From contig VGBR01000001.1 of assembly GCA_016870355.1 (NCBI GenBank), positions 183,574 through 247,573 on the forward strand: a stretch of 64,000 bases of DNA. The letters are read 5' to 3'. This document shows, one piece after another, positions 1 to 10,965 of this stretch. The position numbers and the translations under genes are program-made. The DNA is from Actinomycetota bacterium (lineage in GTDB: Bacteria > Actinomycetota > Acidimicrobiia > IMCC26256 > PALSA-555). A model generated the notes under the pieces. It was given only the letters and a program-made list of their open reading frames with translations, was not told the origin of the DNA and made no database searches. The stretch's first letter is position 1, and each line of letters begins with the position of its first letter.

Positions 1-5
1 GCGGC

Positions 6-260
6 GTGGTGGTCGAGCACGTGAAGGGTCTCTCCGGCTCGAACGGCCTCAACGCTGCGACCGGCGAGTACGTGGACCTCATCAAGGAGGGCGTCATCGA
101 CGCCGCCAAGGTGACCCGCTCGGCGCTGCAGAACGCGGCGTCGATCGCGGCGCTGTTCCTCACCACCGAAGCAGTGGTGGCGGACAAGCCCGAAGACAAG
201 GGTGCCGGCGGCGGCATGCCCGGTGGCATGCCCGGCGGCATGGGGGACATGGACTTCTAA
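6..260 (+). CDS. groL: Chaperonin GroEL, C-terminal part (gene starts upstream of window)
   Basis: [16 protein letters not shown] followed by [16 protein letters not shown] Gly/Met tail typical of GroEL. Confidence 0.97.
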   Translation: MVVEHVKGLSGSNGLNAATGEYVDLIKEGVIDAAKVTRSALQNAASIAALFLTTEAVVADKPEDKGAGGGMPGGMPGGMGDMDF

Positions 261-261
261 G

Positions 262-288
262 CACGAGGGGGGCTGCGCCCCCCTCGTG
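262..288 (+). terminator. Hairpin downstream of groEL
   Basis: Perfect 11-bp stem cacgagggggg/cccccctcgtg, loop ctgcg, directly after the stop codon. Confidence 0.75.
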
Positions 289-375
289 AGCTCCCCCCGG
301 CGCGAAGTCGGGAGGTGCCCACGGTGTCGGCGGGCGGCAACGCCACCCGCCGGCGAACCAGCAGAGTCCGAGCAG

Positions 376-399
376 AGAAGGGGCCTTCGGGCCCCTTCT
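376..399 (+). terminator. Second hairpin with TTCG tetraloop
   Basis: agaaggggcc-ttcg-ggccccttct perfect 10-bp stem. Confidence 0.7.
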
Positions 400-472
400 T
401 CGCGTCCGGGTCCGCATCTCGCCTTGTGTCCGCGGGTACAACTGCTCGATCGAAGAGCGGCGGATCTGCTCG

Positions 473-886
473 GTGGTGCTCCACAAGTGGGGTGATTACA
501 AGCCGGTCCTGCCCGCGGCCACGCTCCAGTTCCTCGACCGAGAGCCCTATCTCGATGCGGCGCGTGCGGACGCTCGAGTCCGTGACGAGATGGTCATGGG
601 CCTCTTCGCCGACTTCGAAGCCGAGTTCCGCGAGCCCGTCCTCACCGACGTCGACCAAGAGCTCGTCACGGTCTGCCCACCGCTGATGCGCCAGATCGTC
701 GAGCCTGAGGTGCCGCGCATCCAGCGGGCCTACGTCGAAGGCGCGTTCATGCGCCGCATGTTCCGTCTCCTCGTCGAAGGTGAAGGATGGGAAGCCGACG
801 CGCAGGTGCGTGACGTGATGGCCCGCCACTTCCCGTTCCACCTCGTGGCCGTCGAGGCGGTCGAGCGCACGCCCGCCGAGTCGTGA
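473..886 (+). CDS. Conserved hypothetical protein (137 aa)
   Basis: ORF with coding-like composition between terminator and hemQ. Confidence 0.55.
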   Translation: MVLHKWGDYKPVLPAATLQFLDREPYLDAARADARVRDEMVMGLFADFEAEFREPVLTDVDQELVTVCPPLMRQIVEPEVPRIQRAYVEGAFMRRMFRLLVEGEGWEADAQVRDVMARHFPFHLVAVEAVERTPAES

Positions 887-960
887 CTCGCTTGTAGGTC
901 TCGACCGATAAGCACGTCGCTGAGTATTTATTCACGGCGCGGCCGGTAGCCTCGTAGGCC

Positions 961-1752
961 GTGGACACCTCCAAAGAGCGTGTGGAACCGTCGGTCGGCT
1001 GGGGGGTGCTGCACCTCTTCTATCGAGTCGACGCGGCGCGCGCCGAGCAGGAGCCCGGGGGGGCCAAGCGCGTCCTCGATGCGATCGACGGCTTCGTCGA
1101 CGACGACCACCAGGTCCTGACCTACGCCGTGCTCGGCCACAAGGCCGACCTCGGCGTGCTCGCGCTCGGGCCTGACCTGGCACGACTCCAGGCGTTCGAG
1201 CAGGAGCTGTCCCTCGCGCCAATCATCCCGACGTGGTCGTACGTGTCGTTGACCGAGCAGTCCGAGTACGGCGCGACCGAGGACGACGAGCGCAAGCGCC
1301 TCGCCGATGAAGACGAGTTGACCGACCCGGCCGAGGTCGAGGAACGACTCGTCACGTGGCGGGAGCGCATCGAGCACTACCGCGAGCAGCGGATCCACCC
1401 GCGGCTGCCGATGAAGCGAACGATCTGCTTCTATCCGATGTCGAAGCGCCGCAGCGCCGACGCCAACTGGTACGACTTGCCGTTCGACGAGCGCAAGAAG
1501 CTCATGGCCGGGCACGCGAAGGTCGGGCGCACCTACGCGGGTCGGGTGCTCCAGCTCATCACCGGCTCCACCGGGATCGACGACTGGGAGTGGGGCGTGA
1601 CGCTCCTCGCCGACGATCCCGCCGCGCTGAAGGAGATCGTCTACGAGATGCGCTTCGACGAGGTGTCGGCGCGCTTCGCCGAGTTCGGGCCCTTCTACAC
1701 GGGGCTCGTGCTGGAGCCGCGAGACGCGCTCGCGCGCATCGGCCTCGAATGA
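961..1752 (+). CDS. hemQ: Chlorite-dismutase family heme protein, coproheme decarboxylase HemQ-like
   Basis: GWGVLHLFYRVD, PMSKRRSADANWYDLPFDERKKLMAGHAKVGRTYAGRVLQLITGSTGIDDWEWGVTLLADD. Confidence 0.93.
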   Translation: MDTSKERVEPSVGWGVLHLFYRVDAARAEQEPGGAKRVLDAIDGFVDDDHQVLTYAVLGHKADLGVLALGPDLARLQAFEQELSLAPIIPTWSYVSLTEQSEYGATEDDERKRLADEDELTDPAEVEERLVTWRERIEHYREQRIHPRLPMKRTICFYPMSKRRSADANWYDLPFDERKKLMAGHAKVGRTYAGRVLQLITGSTGIDDWEWGVTLLADDPAALKEIVYEMRFDEVSARFAEFGPFYTGLVLEPRDALARIGLE

Positions 1753-2255
1753 CCTCAGCCTTTCACCTTGCGCATCTCAACATCGGGCGCATGCTCGCAC
1801 CCATCGGCGCGCCCGAAGTCGCCGACTTCACCGCCGCGCTCGATCCGATCAACGCGATCGCCGACGCCGCGCCGGGCTTCGTGTGGCGGCTCCAGACCGA
1901 CGAGGGCAACGCCACCGCGCTCCACGTGTTCGAGGGTGACGACCTGCTGCTCATCAACATGTCGTTGTGGGAGTCGCTCGAGGCGCTCTCGGACTTCGTC
2001 TACCGGAGCGCGCACGTCGATGTGATGCGGCGCCGGCGGGAATGGTTCGAGAAGCTGGACGAGGCGTTCATGGTGCTGTGGTGGATCCCGGCCGGGATGC
2101 TCCCCGACATCGAGGACGCGAAGCGCCGCCTGGAGCACATTCGCACGCACGGACCCACACCGACCGCGTTCGCCTTCCGGCAGTCCTTCCCTCCGGACGC
2201 GAAAGTCGACGCAGTTGCCGATGTGGATGATCGGCGGGCGTGCCCGACGGGGTAG
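1749..2255 (+). CDS. DUF3291-type protein
   Basis: ATGA overlap with hemQ; LAHLNIGRMLAPIGAPEVADFTAALDPINAIADAAPGFVWRLQ. Confidence 0.8.
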   Translation: MTSAFHLAHLNIGRMLAPIGAPEVADFTAALDPINAIADAAPGFVWRLQTDEGNATALHVFEGDDLLLINMSLWESLEALSDFVYRSAHVDVMRRRREWFEKLDEAFMVLWWIPAGMLPDIEDAKRRLEHIRTHGPTPTAFAFRQSFPPDAKVDAVADVDDRRACPTG

Positions 2256-2713
2256 CCCGGCTTGGCGAGACCGGCGACGCGATCGTCGCGGGCGTCGAGC
2301 GCTGCATGCCCGGATGGGCCGTCGCCCAGGTCGACCGGATCCTCGTCGCCTGGGGGGAGCTCGATCCCGCTGCTCACGCGGACGCGATCGACGAGGCGCG
2401 AGCCGCGGGAATCGCCGCCGCTCGGCGAATCGCTGACGAGCTCCGTCAGCTGCTCGCGCTCGACCCCGCCGAACAGGCGGCGACGCCGCTCGAGGTCGTG
2501 CGGGGCGCGGTGCGTGAGCCCACCGCCGTGCTCGCCGCCGCCGGGGTGCCCCCGGTCGTGCGGGATGCCTTCGAGGAGCGCTCGTTGCCCGACGACGTCT
2601 ACGGCCTGGCGCCCAGGACCCTCGGCGAACTCGGCGACGAGTCGCTCGCCCCGCTCCACCTGGCGTGGGGCATGGCCAAGGCGGCCGTCCTCAGGGCTCG
2701 TGCGGCTGGCTGA
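2240..2713 (+). CDS. Conserved hypothetical protein (157 aa)
   Basis: Overlapping downstream ORF with coding-like composition. Confidence 0.6.
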   Translation: MPDGVARLGETGDAIVAGVERCMPGWAVAQVDRILVAWGELDPAAHADAIDEARAAGIAAARRIADELRQLLALDPAEQAATPLEVVRGAVREPTAVLAAAGVPPVVRDAFEERSLPDDVYGLAPRTLGELGDESLAPLHLAWGMAKAAVLRARAAG

Positions 2714-2717
2714 CCCG

Positions 2718-2755
2718 TTCACAAGACCGAAACACTCCCGCTACCGGAGAGAAAC
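2718..2755 (+). promoter_or_regulatory. Putative GlnR box upstream of amt
   Basis: TTCAC-n6-GAAAC-n6-GCTAC-n6-GAAAC, matching the gTnAC-n6-GaAAC repeated GlnR consensus. Confidence 0.7.
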
Positions 2756-2833
2756 AGCCCGCTGTGAGAGTGCCGCCCAACTTCAAGTGAGCAGGTCCGG
2801 TCGCGCGCCGGGCGAACGGTGGAAGGGGAACGT

Positions 2834-4434
<1,601 letters not shown>

Positions 4435-4453
4435 GCGGACGTTCACGGTCGTC

Positions 4454-4499
4454 GCGAGCGAGCGGCCGCGAGCCGGGTATCCAGGTTCGCAGGGAGCGA
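4454..4499. repeat. Copy 1 of dispersed palindromic element
   Basis: gcgagcgagcggccgcgagccgggtatccaggttcgcagggagcga; reverse-complement match to 9494-9543. Confidence 0.8.
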
Positions 4500-4520
4500 G
4501 CCAGGTTTGATGTTGCGACT

Positions 4521-6905
4521 GTGAGCGGAAAGACGGCGAATGCGCTGAAAGCCGCGCAGGCCCAAGCGGTCGATGACCGGGGCCTGCGCGGCAGCGCGTT
4601 CGGACGCAGGCTCAGCGAGGCGCTCGACGAGGCTTGTCGGGAAGCAGCCACGGATGTCGATCTGCCCGGCCGTTGGGTCGTCGTCGCGTTGGGTTCGTAC
4701 GCGCGTCGCGAGCAGTGTCCCGGATCCGACATCGACATCATGCTTGTGCACGACGGTGCGGCACGCGGGACGCTCGCATCCGCCGCTGCCGAGGCGCTCT
4801 GGTTCCCGCTCTGGGATGCCGGCTTCGTGCTCGGTCACTCGCTGCGCACGCCGAAGGAAGCGGTGGCGCTGGCTCGCGAAGACGTCGACACCCTGACCGG
4901 ACTGCTCGACGTGCGGGCGGTCACCGGCGACGAGGACCTCGCGCACGAGGTCGTGCGCAAGACCCGCGAGCTTGCGCAGGGTCGACAGAAGAAGATCATC
5001 GCGGCGCTGGCTGAACGCGCGGCTGCCCGTCACGAGCGGCCCGGGCCGATCGCGGAGATGCTCGCGCCAAACCTCAAGGACGGTACCGGGGGACTACGCG
5101 ACATTCAGGCGCTCGAGTGGGCCGGCTGGACCATGGGTGAGCCGGGGGGCGTCGACGCGCTGGTCAAGGCAGGGATCCTGCAGTCTCAAGATCCCGCGAT
5201 GCTCGACGCGGCTCGAGCGCGACTGTTGGAAGCGCGCGTCGAGCTGCACCGAGTCACCGGGACGCGCTCCGACGTGCTCGAGCTCCAGGAGCAGGACGCC
5301 GTCGCGGCTGCCCTCGAGTATGCCGATGCCGACGCGCTCGTGCGGGACCTCTCCGCAGCCAGTCGTGCCGTGACCTGGGTCACGACTGAGGTCTGGCGAC
5401 GCCTTCGTGCGCGCACTGGACGCGGACGCTCGCGCAACCTTCAAGCCGGCGTCGTAGAGCGCGACGGGGTGGTCGCACTGGACCCCTCGGCACCGACCGA
5501 CGCCGCTACGAGCCTCACGCTGGCTGCGTACGCCGCTGACAAGCAACTTCCGATCGAACGCGGAACGCTCGAGCGTCTTCGCACCGTCGACCCAGACACG
5601 TGGAACGACGAGGCACGGACCCAGCTGATCACGCTGCTCCGAGCGGGTAGCCGTGCCATCCCCGTCGTTGAGGCGCTTGACCAGGTCGGCGCGCTGGTCG
5701 CGCTCGTGCCGGAGTGGTCGTGCGTCCAGGCGCGGCCGCAGCGCAACGCCTACCACCGCTTCACCGTCGACCGGCATCTCCTCGAATGCGTGGCCGAGTG
5801 CGCGCGTCTTCTCGACGAGAAGGGCTTCGATGGTGACGCGGCGCGGCGGTGTCGTACTGACCTGTTGTTGCTTGGCGCGCTCTTGCACGACATCGGGAAG
5901 GGGATCCCCGGCGACGACCACTCGATCACGGGTGCGCGGGCCGCTCGGGTGATCACCGAACGGATCGGGCTCGATGCTCACGGTGTCGAGGTCGTCGACT
6001 GGCTCGTCCAGAACCACCTGTTGCTGGCCGACACCGCGACTCGCCGAGATCTCGCCGACGAAGAGACGATCATTCGCGTCGGCCGAGCCGTGCGAGACAC
6101 GGAGCGTCTCGACCTCCTCTACGCACTGACCGTCGCGGACTCATGTGCCACCGGGCCGGCCGCGTGGAGCAGCGCCAAGGCCGTGCTCGTGCGCCAGCTG
6201 TTCCTCGAAGCCGATGCCCTCCTGGAACGAGGTGTGGTCGGTCCCGGGCTGAGCGATGAGCGGCTCGCAGCCTTGGAGCGGAACAAGGAAGCCCTCGCGA
6301 ACCTGCAGCTCGCAGTGGCGTGGGAGGACCGAACCGACGGACTGGTCGAGTGCACGGTCGTGGCACCTGACCGCACCGGCCTGCTCGCAACCGTGACCGC
6401 GGTGCTCGCGCTGCACGGCTTCGACATCCGCAGCGCGTCGGCGTACGGCGACGAGTCGGGGATGGCGCTCGAGGTGTACCGCGGCGTCGACACCTTCGAA
6501 CGCCTCGATGACGCCGGTCGGCGCGGGATCGAGTCGGACATCGACGCCGCGATCAACGGGACGCTCCCGGTGCGACGACGGCTCGACGAGCGCATTCGTC
6601 GTTACCGCCACCAGCAACCACCCGATGCTGCCGTCGAGGTTCGCTTCGATCTCGACGCGTCGAGCGCGGCAACCGTGTGCGAGGTGCACGCACCGGACGC
6701 CGTCGGATTGCTCGCGCGCATCGCCGCAGTGTTCGCCGACCTCGAGATCGACGTGAACGCCGCGCTGGTGTCGACGCTCGGCGAGCGCGTCGTCGACGTC
6801 TTCTACGTGCAGGACTCACACGGCGCCAAGATCACCGATCCTGCGGTGCTCGAACGACTGCGCGCCACGATCGTGGCGCGCCTGAGTACTGATTCAGTCG
6901 GCTGA
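4521..6905 (+). CDS. glnD: [Protein-PII] uridylyltransferase / uridylyl-removing enzyme
   Basis: Nucleotidyltransferase motif LGSYARREQCPGSDIDIMLVHD, HD motif GALLHDIGKGIPGDDHSITGA, two C-terminal ACT-like domains; downstream of amt-glnK. Confidence 0.95.
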   Translation: MSGKTANALKAAQAQAVDDRGLRGSAFGRRLSEALDEACREAATDVDLPGRWVVVALGSYARREQCPGSDIDIMLVHDGAARGTLASAAAEALWFPLWDAGFVLGHSLRTPKEAVALAREDVDTLTGLLDVRAVTGDEDLAHEVVRKTRELAQGRQKKIIAALAERAAARHERPGPIAEMLAPNLKDGTGGLRDIQALEWAGWTMGEPGGVDALVKAGILQSQDPAMLDAARARLLEARVELHRVTGTRSDVLELQEQDAVAAALEYADADALVRDLSAASRAVTWVTTEVWRRLRARTGRGRSRNLQAGVVERDGVVALDPSAPTDAATSLTLAAYAADKQLPIERGTLERLRTVDPDTWNDEARTQLITLLRAGSRAIPVVEALDQVGALVALVPEWSCVQARPQRNAYHRFTVDRHLLECVAECARLLDEKGFDGDAARRCRTDLLLLGALLHDIGKGIPGDDHSITGARAARVITERIGLDAHGVEVVDWLVQNHLLLADTATRRDLADEETIIRVGRAVRDTERLDLLYALTVADSCATGPAAWSSAKAVLVRQLFLEADALLERGVVGPGLSDERLAALERNKEALANLQLAVAWEDRTDGLVECTVVAPDRTGLLATVTAVLALHGFDIRSASAYGDESGMALEVYRGVDTFERLDDAGRRGIESDIDAAINGTLPVRRRLDERIRRYRHQQPPDAAVEVRFDLDASSAATVCEVHAPDAVGLLARIAAVFADLEIDVNAALVSTLGERVVDVFYVQDSHGAKITDPAVLERLRATIVARLSTDSVG

Positions 6906-7586
6906 GTCCTCGCCGCGCCATGCCGGCGTGCGGGGGAGGTCGAAGTCTACGGGTCGTTGCTTGCCTTCGATCGCGTCGAACGCGGTGTCGACCCAACGCG
7001 CACCGCCGGCCAGCGGCCAAGGCAGCGCGTCGCGCGCGAAGAACCCGACGTCGCGCGTCTCGAGCGGATGCCCTTGCAGATCGCCGCCGAGCACACGGCA
7101 GTGGAAGACGATGGAGTACAGCGGGAGGCGGGCGAACCCCAGCCGCAGCCCATCGAACACCGCGATGATCGACACCGGCTCGATCTCGATGCCGGTCTCC
7201 TCGTGCACCTCTTTGATGGCGACCTCTGACGGCGAATAGCCAACGTCGGCCCATCCCACCGGGTAGAGCCACACGCCCGAGTCAGCCCGTTGCGTGAGGA
7301 GGATCTCGTTCTTGTCGTTGCCGACGACCGCGGCGACAGCAACCTTCGGCGTCACGTAGCCGGCCACTCCTTCGCCCACACTGGCGAGCCACTCCTCGAA
7401 GAGGGCGTCGGCTTCGGCCTCTTCGATCGCCGCGGCACGGATGTCGGCGGCGACCTTCAGCACCTCTTCGAACCGCTCCTTCTCGTACAGGCTCTGCGTG
7501 AAACCGAGTCCGGTGCGCGCGATCCCCGAAAGCGTCTCGGCCCAGCGGAGCAGATCGACCGCGGAGATCTGGTGCTCGTCGCTCAT
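6894..7586 (-). CDS. NUDIX hydrolase with N-terminal hydrolase domain
   Basis: NUDIX box GYSPSEVAIKEVHEETGIEIEP; ATGA overlap with pyrE-like gene. Confidence 0.9.
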   Translation of the reverse strand: MSDEHQISAVDLLRWAETLSGIARTGLGFTQSLYEKERFEEVLKVAADIRAAAIEEAEADALFEEWLASVGEGVAGYVTPKVAVAAVVGNDKNEILLTQRADSGVWLYPVGWADVGYSPSEVAIKEVHEETGIEIEPVSIIAVFDGLRLGFARLPLYSIVFHCRVLGGDLQGHPLETRDVGFFARDALPWPLAGGARWVDTAFDAIEGKQRPVDFDLPRTPAWRGEDSAD

Positions 7587-8101
7587 GGAATGAGCTCCGA
7601 CATCGTGAACAGCGCCCGGAGCTCGACGTCGATCTCGGCGAGCGCTTCGGGCCCGCCGGACTCGCGGTTGATGACGCAGAGCGCGACGTCGACCTCGGCA
7701 TTGCGGTCGCGTAGGTCTTGGCACGATGCGACGACCTGTCCGCCCGACGTGACGACGTCTTCGACGACGGTCAGCCGCACACCGGCGACGTCGCGACCTT
7801 CGGCGAGCTGACACGTGCCGTACGTCTTGGCTTCCTTGCGGACGAACACCGCAGGGAGCCCCGTCACCTGCGAGAGCATCGTGGCCAGCGGCACGCCGCC
7901 GAGCTCGAGGCCGGCGAGCGCGTCGGTCGTGTCCGGGACCAGCGGCGCGAGCGCGTCGGCGATGGCGCGCAACAGCTGGGGATCAGACTCGAAGCGGTAC
8001 TTGTCGAAGTACTCGGTGCTCGTCGCACCTGACCGGAGGGTGAACTCCCCGGTGAGGTGCGCGACGTCGTAGATGGCGCGCGCCAGTGCGTCTCGGTCCA
8101 T
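7583..8101 (-). CDS. pyrE: Orotate phosphoribosyltransferase-like protein
   Basis: FTLRSGATSTEYFDKYRFESDP; PRPP motif VVEDVVTSGGQ. Confidence 0.88.
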   Translation of the reverse strand: MDRDALARAIYDVAHLTGEFTLRSGATSTEYFDKYRFESDPQLLRAIADALAPLVPDTTDALAGLELGGVPLATMLSQVTGLPAVFVRKEAKTYGTCQLAEGRDVAGVRLTVVEDVVTSGGQVVASCQDLRDRNAEVDVALCVINRESGGPEALAEIDVELRALFTMSELIP

Positions 8102-8595
8102 CAGCCCGCTCGCAAGTCGTCGAGGAGCAGTGCCACGAGTGAGACGGTGCCTTCGGCGCGTTCCCACGCGTCACCGATGCGCTGATGATCGACGAGTCCC
8201 GACGCACTTGGTGCGATGCCGAGCATGTCGCGCGCAGTTCCCACGAGGATCGGAGGCTCCACCTCGTCACCGTACGCCGGAAAGCACTCCAGCCCATCCC
8301 ACAGCGAGGCGAGCTCTCGATGCTCCGACCCGAGTGCCAGATGTTCGGTGCCCAAGCCGCTCGCCAGCCCGCCCACCACCGCGTCCCACACGTCGTAGTG
8401 CGTGCACCCCGCCGGGGTGCGATACGACGCGACGGGATGGAGACGCCATTCGAGGTGGATGCCACCCGATTCGCTGTCGGTCAGCCACGTCTGGGTGCCG
8501 TTCACGTAGCTGTCGACCGGTGTGCCCAGCCGCTCGTCCAGCGCAAGCACCAGCTCCGTCGAGATGGTCCAGACCGCCGCGGGTGTCAGTGCCAC
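8101..8595 (-). CDS. Conserved hypothetical protein (164 aa)
   Basis: Overlaps pyrE start; operonic arrangement. Confidence 0.65.
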   Translation of the reverse strand: MALTPAAVWTISTELVLALDERLGTPVDSYVNGTQTWLTDSESGGIHLEWRLHPVASYRTPAGCTHYDVWDAVVGGLASGLGTEHLALGSEHRELASLWDGLECFPAYGDEVEPPILVGTARDMLGIAPSASGLVDHQRIGDAWERAEGTVSLVALLLDDLRAG

Positions 8596-8615
8596 ACAGA
8601 CCTCGAGGACGGGCG

Positions 8616-10379
8616 TCAGGCCGCGGCGGGTTCGATCGGGCCGTAGCGGACGATCGGCTCGAAGTGGTCGAGCACCGTGCGGTCGTCGCCCAGCAGACCT
8701 CGGGCACGCGTCGGTGTGAGCCGTTGCGCGAAGCGGCGAGCGATGACCGCCTTGCGCGCGTCGCCGTCACGACCGAGCTGCCAGGTGGCCTCGTCGAGGA
8801 GGAGCGCACCCTCGACCAGATCGGCGAGGAGGTGCGTGAGGCGCTTGGCATTGAGGAGCTGGGTGTCGTCGTCGGCCGCGGCGTAGTGCGCGATTGCCTC
8901 CTTGGCGTCGGTCAGGGTGCTCGCCACCGCGTCGACTGCCGGCGCGAGCACTGGCTCGTGGCTCGCACCGTCGAGCGCACGCGAGACCCGGGCGAGCAAT
9001 GCTTCGTGCGCGTCCTCACCACGGATGGCGCGCCGCACGTCGAGGCAGCAGATGTTCTCCGTGCCCTCCCAGATCGTGTGGCACTGCGCGTCGCGCAGCT
9101 GCCGGGCCATCGGCCAGTCCTCCATGTAGCCGTTGCCACCGTGGATCTCGAGGCTTTCGCTCGCGGCGCGCAGGGCCTCGCGGGTGGCGCGCACCTTGGC
9201 GATCGGCACGAGGATGCGGCGCAGCATCCGGCCTTCTTCCTCGTCGGCGGTTGTGCGAGTGGCGGCTGCACACTCGAACGTCAGCGCCATGCCAGCTTCG
9301 AGCCCGACGAGCAGGTCGACCAGCGTCTCGCGGACCATCGGGTACGCGTCGATGCGTTGATCCCATTGCGTGCGGTGCGACGCGTAGATCGCGGCTTCGA
9401 GGAACGACCGCCGGTGGATGCCGAGCCCCATGAGCGCGACCCCGAACCGACTCCCGTTCACCATCTCCATCATCTTGTTCAGGCCACCTCTATTCGCTCC
9501 CTCGCTGCGAGCCGGGGTACCCGGCTCGCGGTCGCTCGCTCGCTGGGATGCCATCCATGCGCGCGCGCCGACGAGCTCGATCTCTGCGGTCGGCACCGCC
9601 TTGGTGCCGAGCTTCGGCTTCAACCGCTTGGTGTGGAAGCCGTTCGGCGTGCCGTCGGGGAGCACCCGCGGGACGATGAAGGTGGCGAGTCCGCGGGTGC
9701 CATCGGGCGCACCTTCCGGACGCGCGAGCACGATGAACACCTCCGCGTCGGCGTTCGAGCAGAAGTGCTTCTCGCCGAAGATCCGCCACTCGTCGCCGTC
9801 GGGCACCGCACGGGTCGTGTTCGCACCCACGTCACTTCCGCCCTGGCGCTCGGTGAGGAACATCCCGCCTTCCCACGCCTCCTCGGGATCGAGGCTCGTG
9901 AGCCGGCGGACGAAGTCGTCGCGCACATCGTCGGGCGCATAGCGCTCCACGATGTCGGCGGCGCCGACCGTCATGCCGAGCCCGCAGTAGATGGCGGTCT
10001 CGGCCTGGCTCACGAGGTAGTTCATCGCCGCCGTCACCACCGCGGGAACGGGTCGCCCGGCGTGGCGAGACAGACCGGTGAACCCGGCCCGTACCAGATC
10101 GGCCTTGCTCTCGACCCAGCCGGGATGGTGCTCGATGTGATCGACCTCGTGGCCCCACTCGTCGTAGCGAAGCAGCTCGGGGCCGTGCTTGTCGGACACC
10201 TCGGCGCGGCGAGCGAGCGCACCACCGCACAGCACTCCGTAGCGCGCGACGTGCTCCTCGGCGAACTCGCGATCCGCCGTGTCTGTCAGCAACCGATCGA
10301 GCAGGAGGCGCAGGTTCGGATCGGCGGCGTACCAGTCCAACCCGATCGCGCCGTCGTGCGTTGCGTAGTCGGGGAGCAT
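8616..10379 (-). CDS. Acyl-CoA dehydrogenase (588-codon form), containing the in-frame repeat copy
   Basis: MFLTERQGGSDVGANTT; FGEKHFCSNADAEVFIVLARPEG; EIHGGNGYMEDWPMARQLRDAQCHTIWEGTENI. Confidence 0.93.
   Translation of the reverse strand: MLPDYATHDGAIGLDWYAADPNLRLLLDRLLTDTADREFAEEHVARYGVLCGGALARRAEVSDKHGPELLRYDEWGHEVDHIEHHPGWVESKADLVRAGFTGLSRHAGRPVPAVVTAAMNYLVSQAETAIYCGLGMTVGAADIVERYAPDDVRDDFVRRLTSLDPEEAWEGGMFLTERQGGSDVGANTTRAVPDGDEWRIFGEKHFCSNADAEVFIVLARPEGAPDGTRGLATFIVPRVLPDGTPNGFHTKRLKPKLGTKAVPTAEIELVGARAWMASQRASDREPGTPARSEGANRGGLNKMMEMVNGSRFGVALMGLGIHRRSFLEAAIYASHRTQWDQRIDAYPMVRETLVDLLVGLEAGMALTFECAAATRTTADEEEGRMLRRILVPIAKVRATREALRAASESLEIHGGNGYMEDWPMARQLRDAQCHTIWEGTENICCLDVRRAIRGEDAHEALLARVSRALDGASHEPVLAPAVDAVASTLTDAKEAIAHYAAADDDTQLLNAKRLTHLLADLVEGALLLDEATWQLGRDGDARKAVIARRFAQRLTPTRARGLLGDDRTVLDHFEPIVRYGPIEPAAA
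9494..9543. repeat. Copy 2 of dispersed palindromic element, inside the acyl-CoA dehydrogenase ORF
   Basis: tcgctccctcgctgcgagccggggtacccggctcgcggtcgctcgctcgc with perfect 10-bp stem gcgagccggg/cccggctcgc; both strands' spurious ORFs share peptides with copy 1 (ASERPRAGYPGSQ). Confidence 0.82.
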
Positions 10380-10425
10380 CGTCACGAGGCTACCCGAGCC
10401 CCTCTTGGTCACTAGCGTGCGGCGC

Positions 10426-10890
10426 ATGTTCCGTGCGGCCGCAGTCGCGTTCACAGTGTTGATGGCCTCCGCGTGCAGCGGCGCGACGCCGTTGAGCATC
10501 GAGGAGTTCACGAAGCGTGCGAACCAGGAGTGCGCATCGCTTCAGTCGGCGAGCAACGCGTTCCGCAAGGCACAAGATCCATCGTTCACCGGCGATCAGG
10601 TGACGCGCTTCTTGGGGAAGATTGCCGACCGCCTGCGCGGGTTGGTCGCGAACATCGACGAGCTCGAGCCACCCGACGCGATGCAGTCGGACGTCGATGA
10701 CCTCCTCGACGTGCTCGCGGAGTACGCCGACGGGCTCGACGAGCTCGGAGAGAAGACCGCGCCTGGTCAGACCTTCCAAGGTGTGCTCGAGGAGAGCACC
10801 GGCAAGGTCAACGCGCTCAACGAACTCGCGACCGAGGCGACCGTGCTCGTGGGCAACCTCGGCCTCGTGAGCTGCATCCTGCCTGCGTAA
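10426..10890 (+). CDS. Putative lipoprotein, alpha-helical, two Cys in mature domain
   Basis: MFRAAAVAFTVLMASACSG lipobox. Confidence 0.65.
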   Translation: MFRAAAVAFTVLMASACSGATPLSIEEFTKRANQECASLQSASNAFRKAQDPSFTGDQVTRFLGKIADRLRGLVANIDELEPPDAMQSDVDDLLDVLAEYADGLDELGEKTAPGQTFQGVLEESTGKVNALNELATEATVLVGNLGLVSCILPA

Positions 10891-10965
10891 CCACATCTCA
10901 CAACTGGGTCACGGTCTCGGCGCCGCGGTGTCCCGACGCCGCAAGCCGAATCCAGGAGGTTCCTC

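Noticed and set aside
8073-10415. 780-aa plus-strand ORF
   Set aside because: Antisense to a clearly recognisable acyl-CoA dehydrogenase; composition typical of high-GC shadow ORFs.
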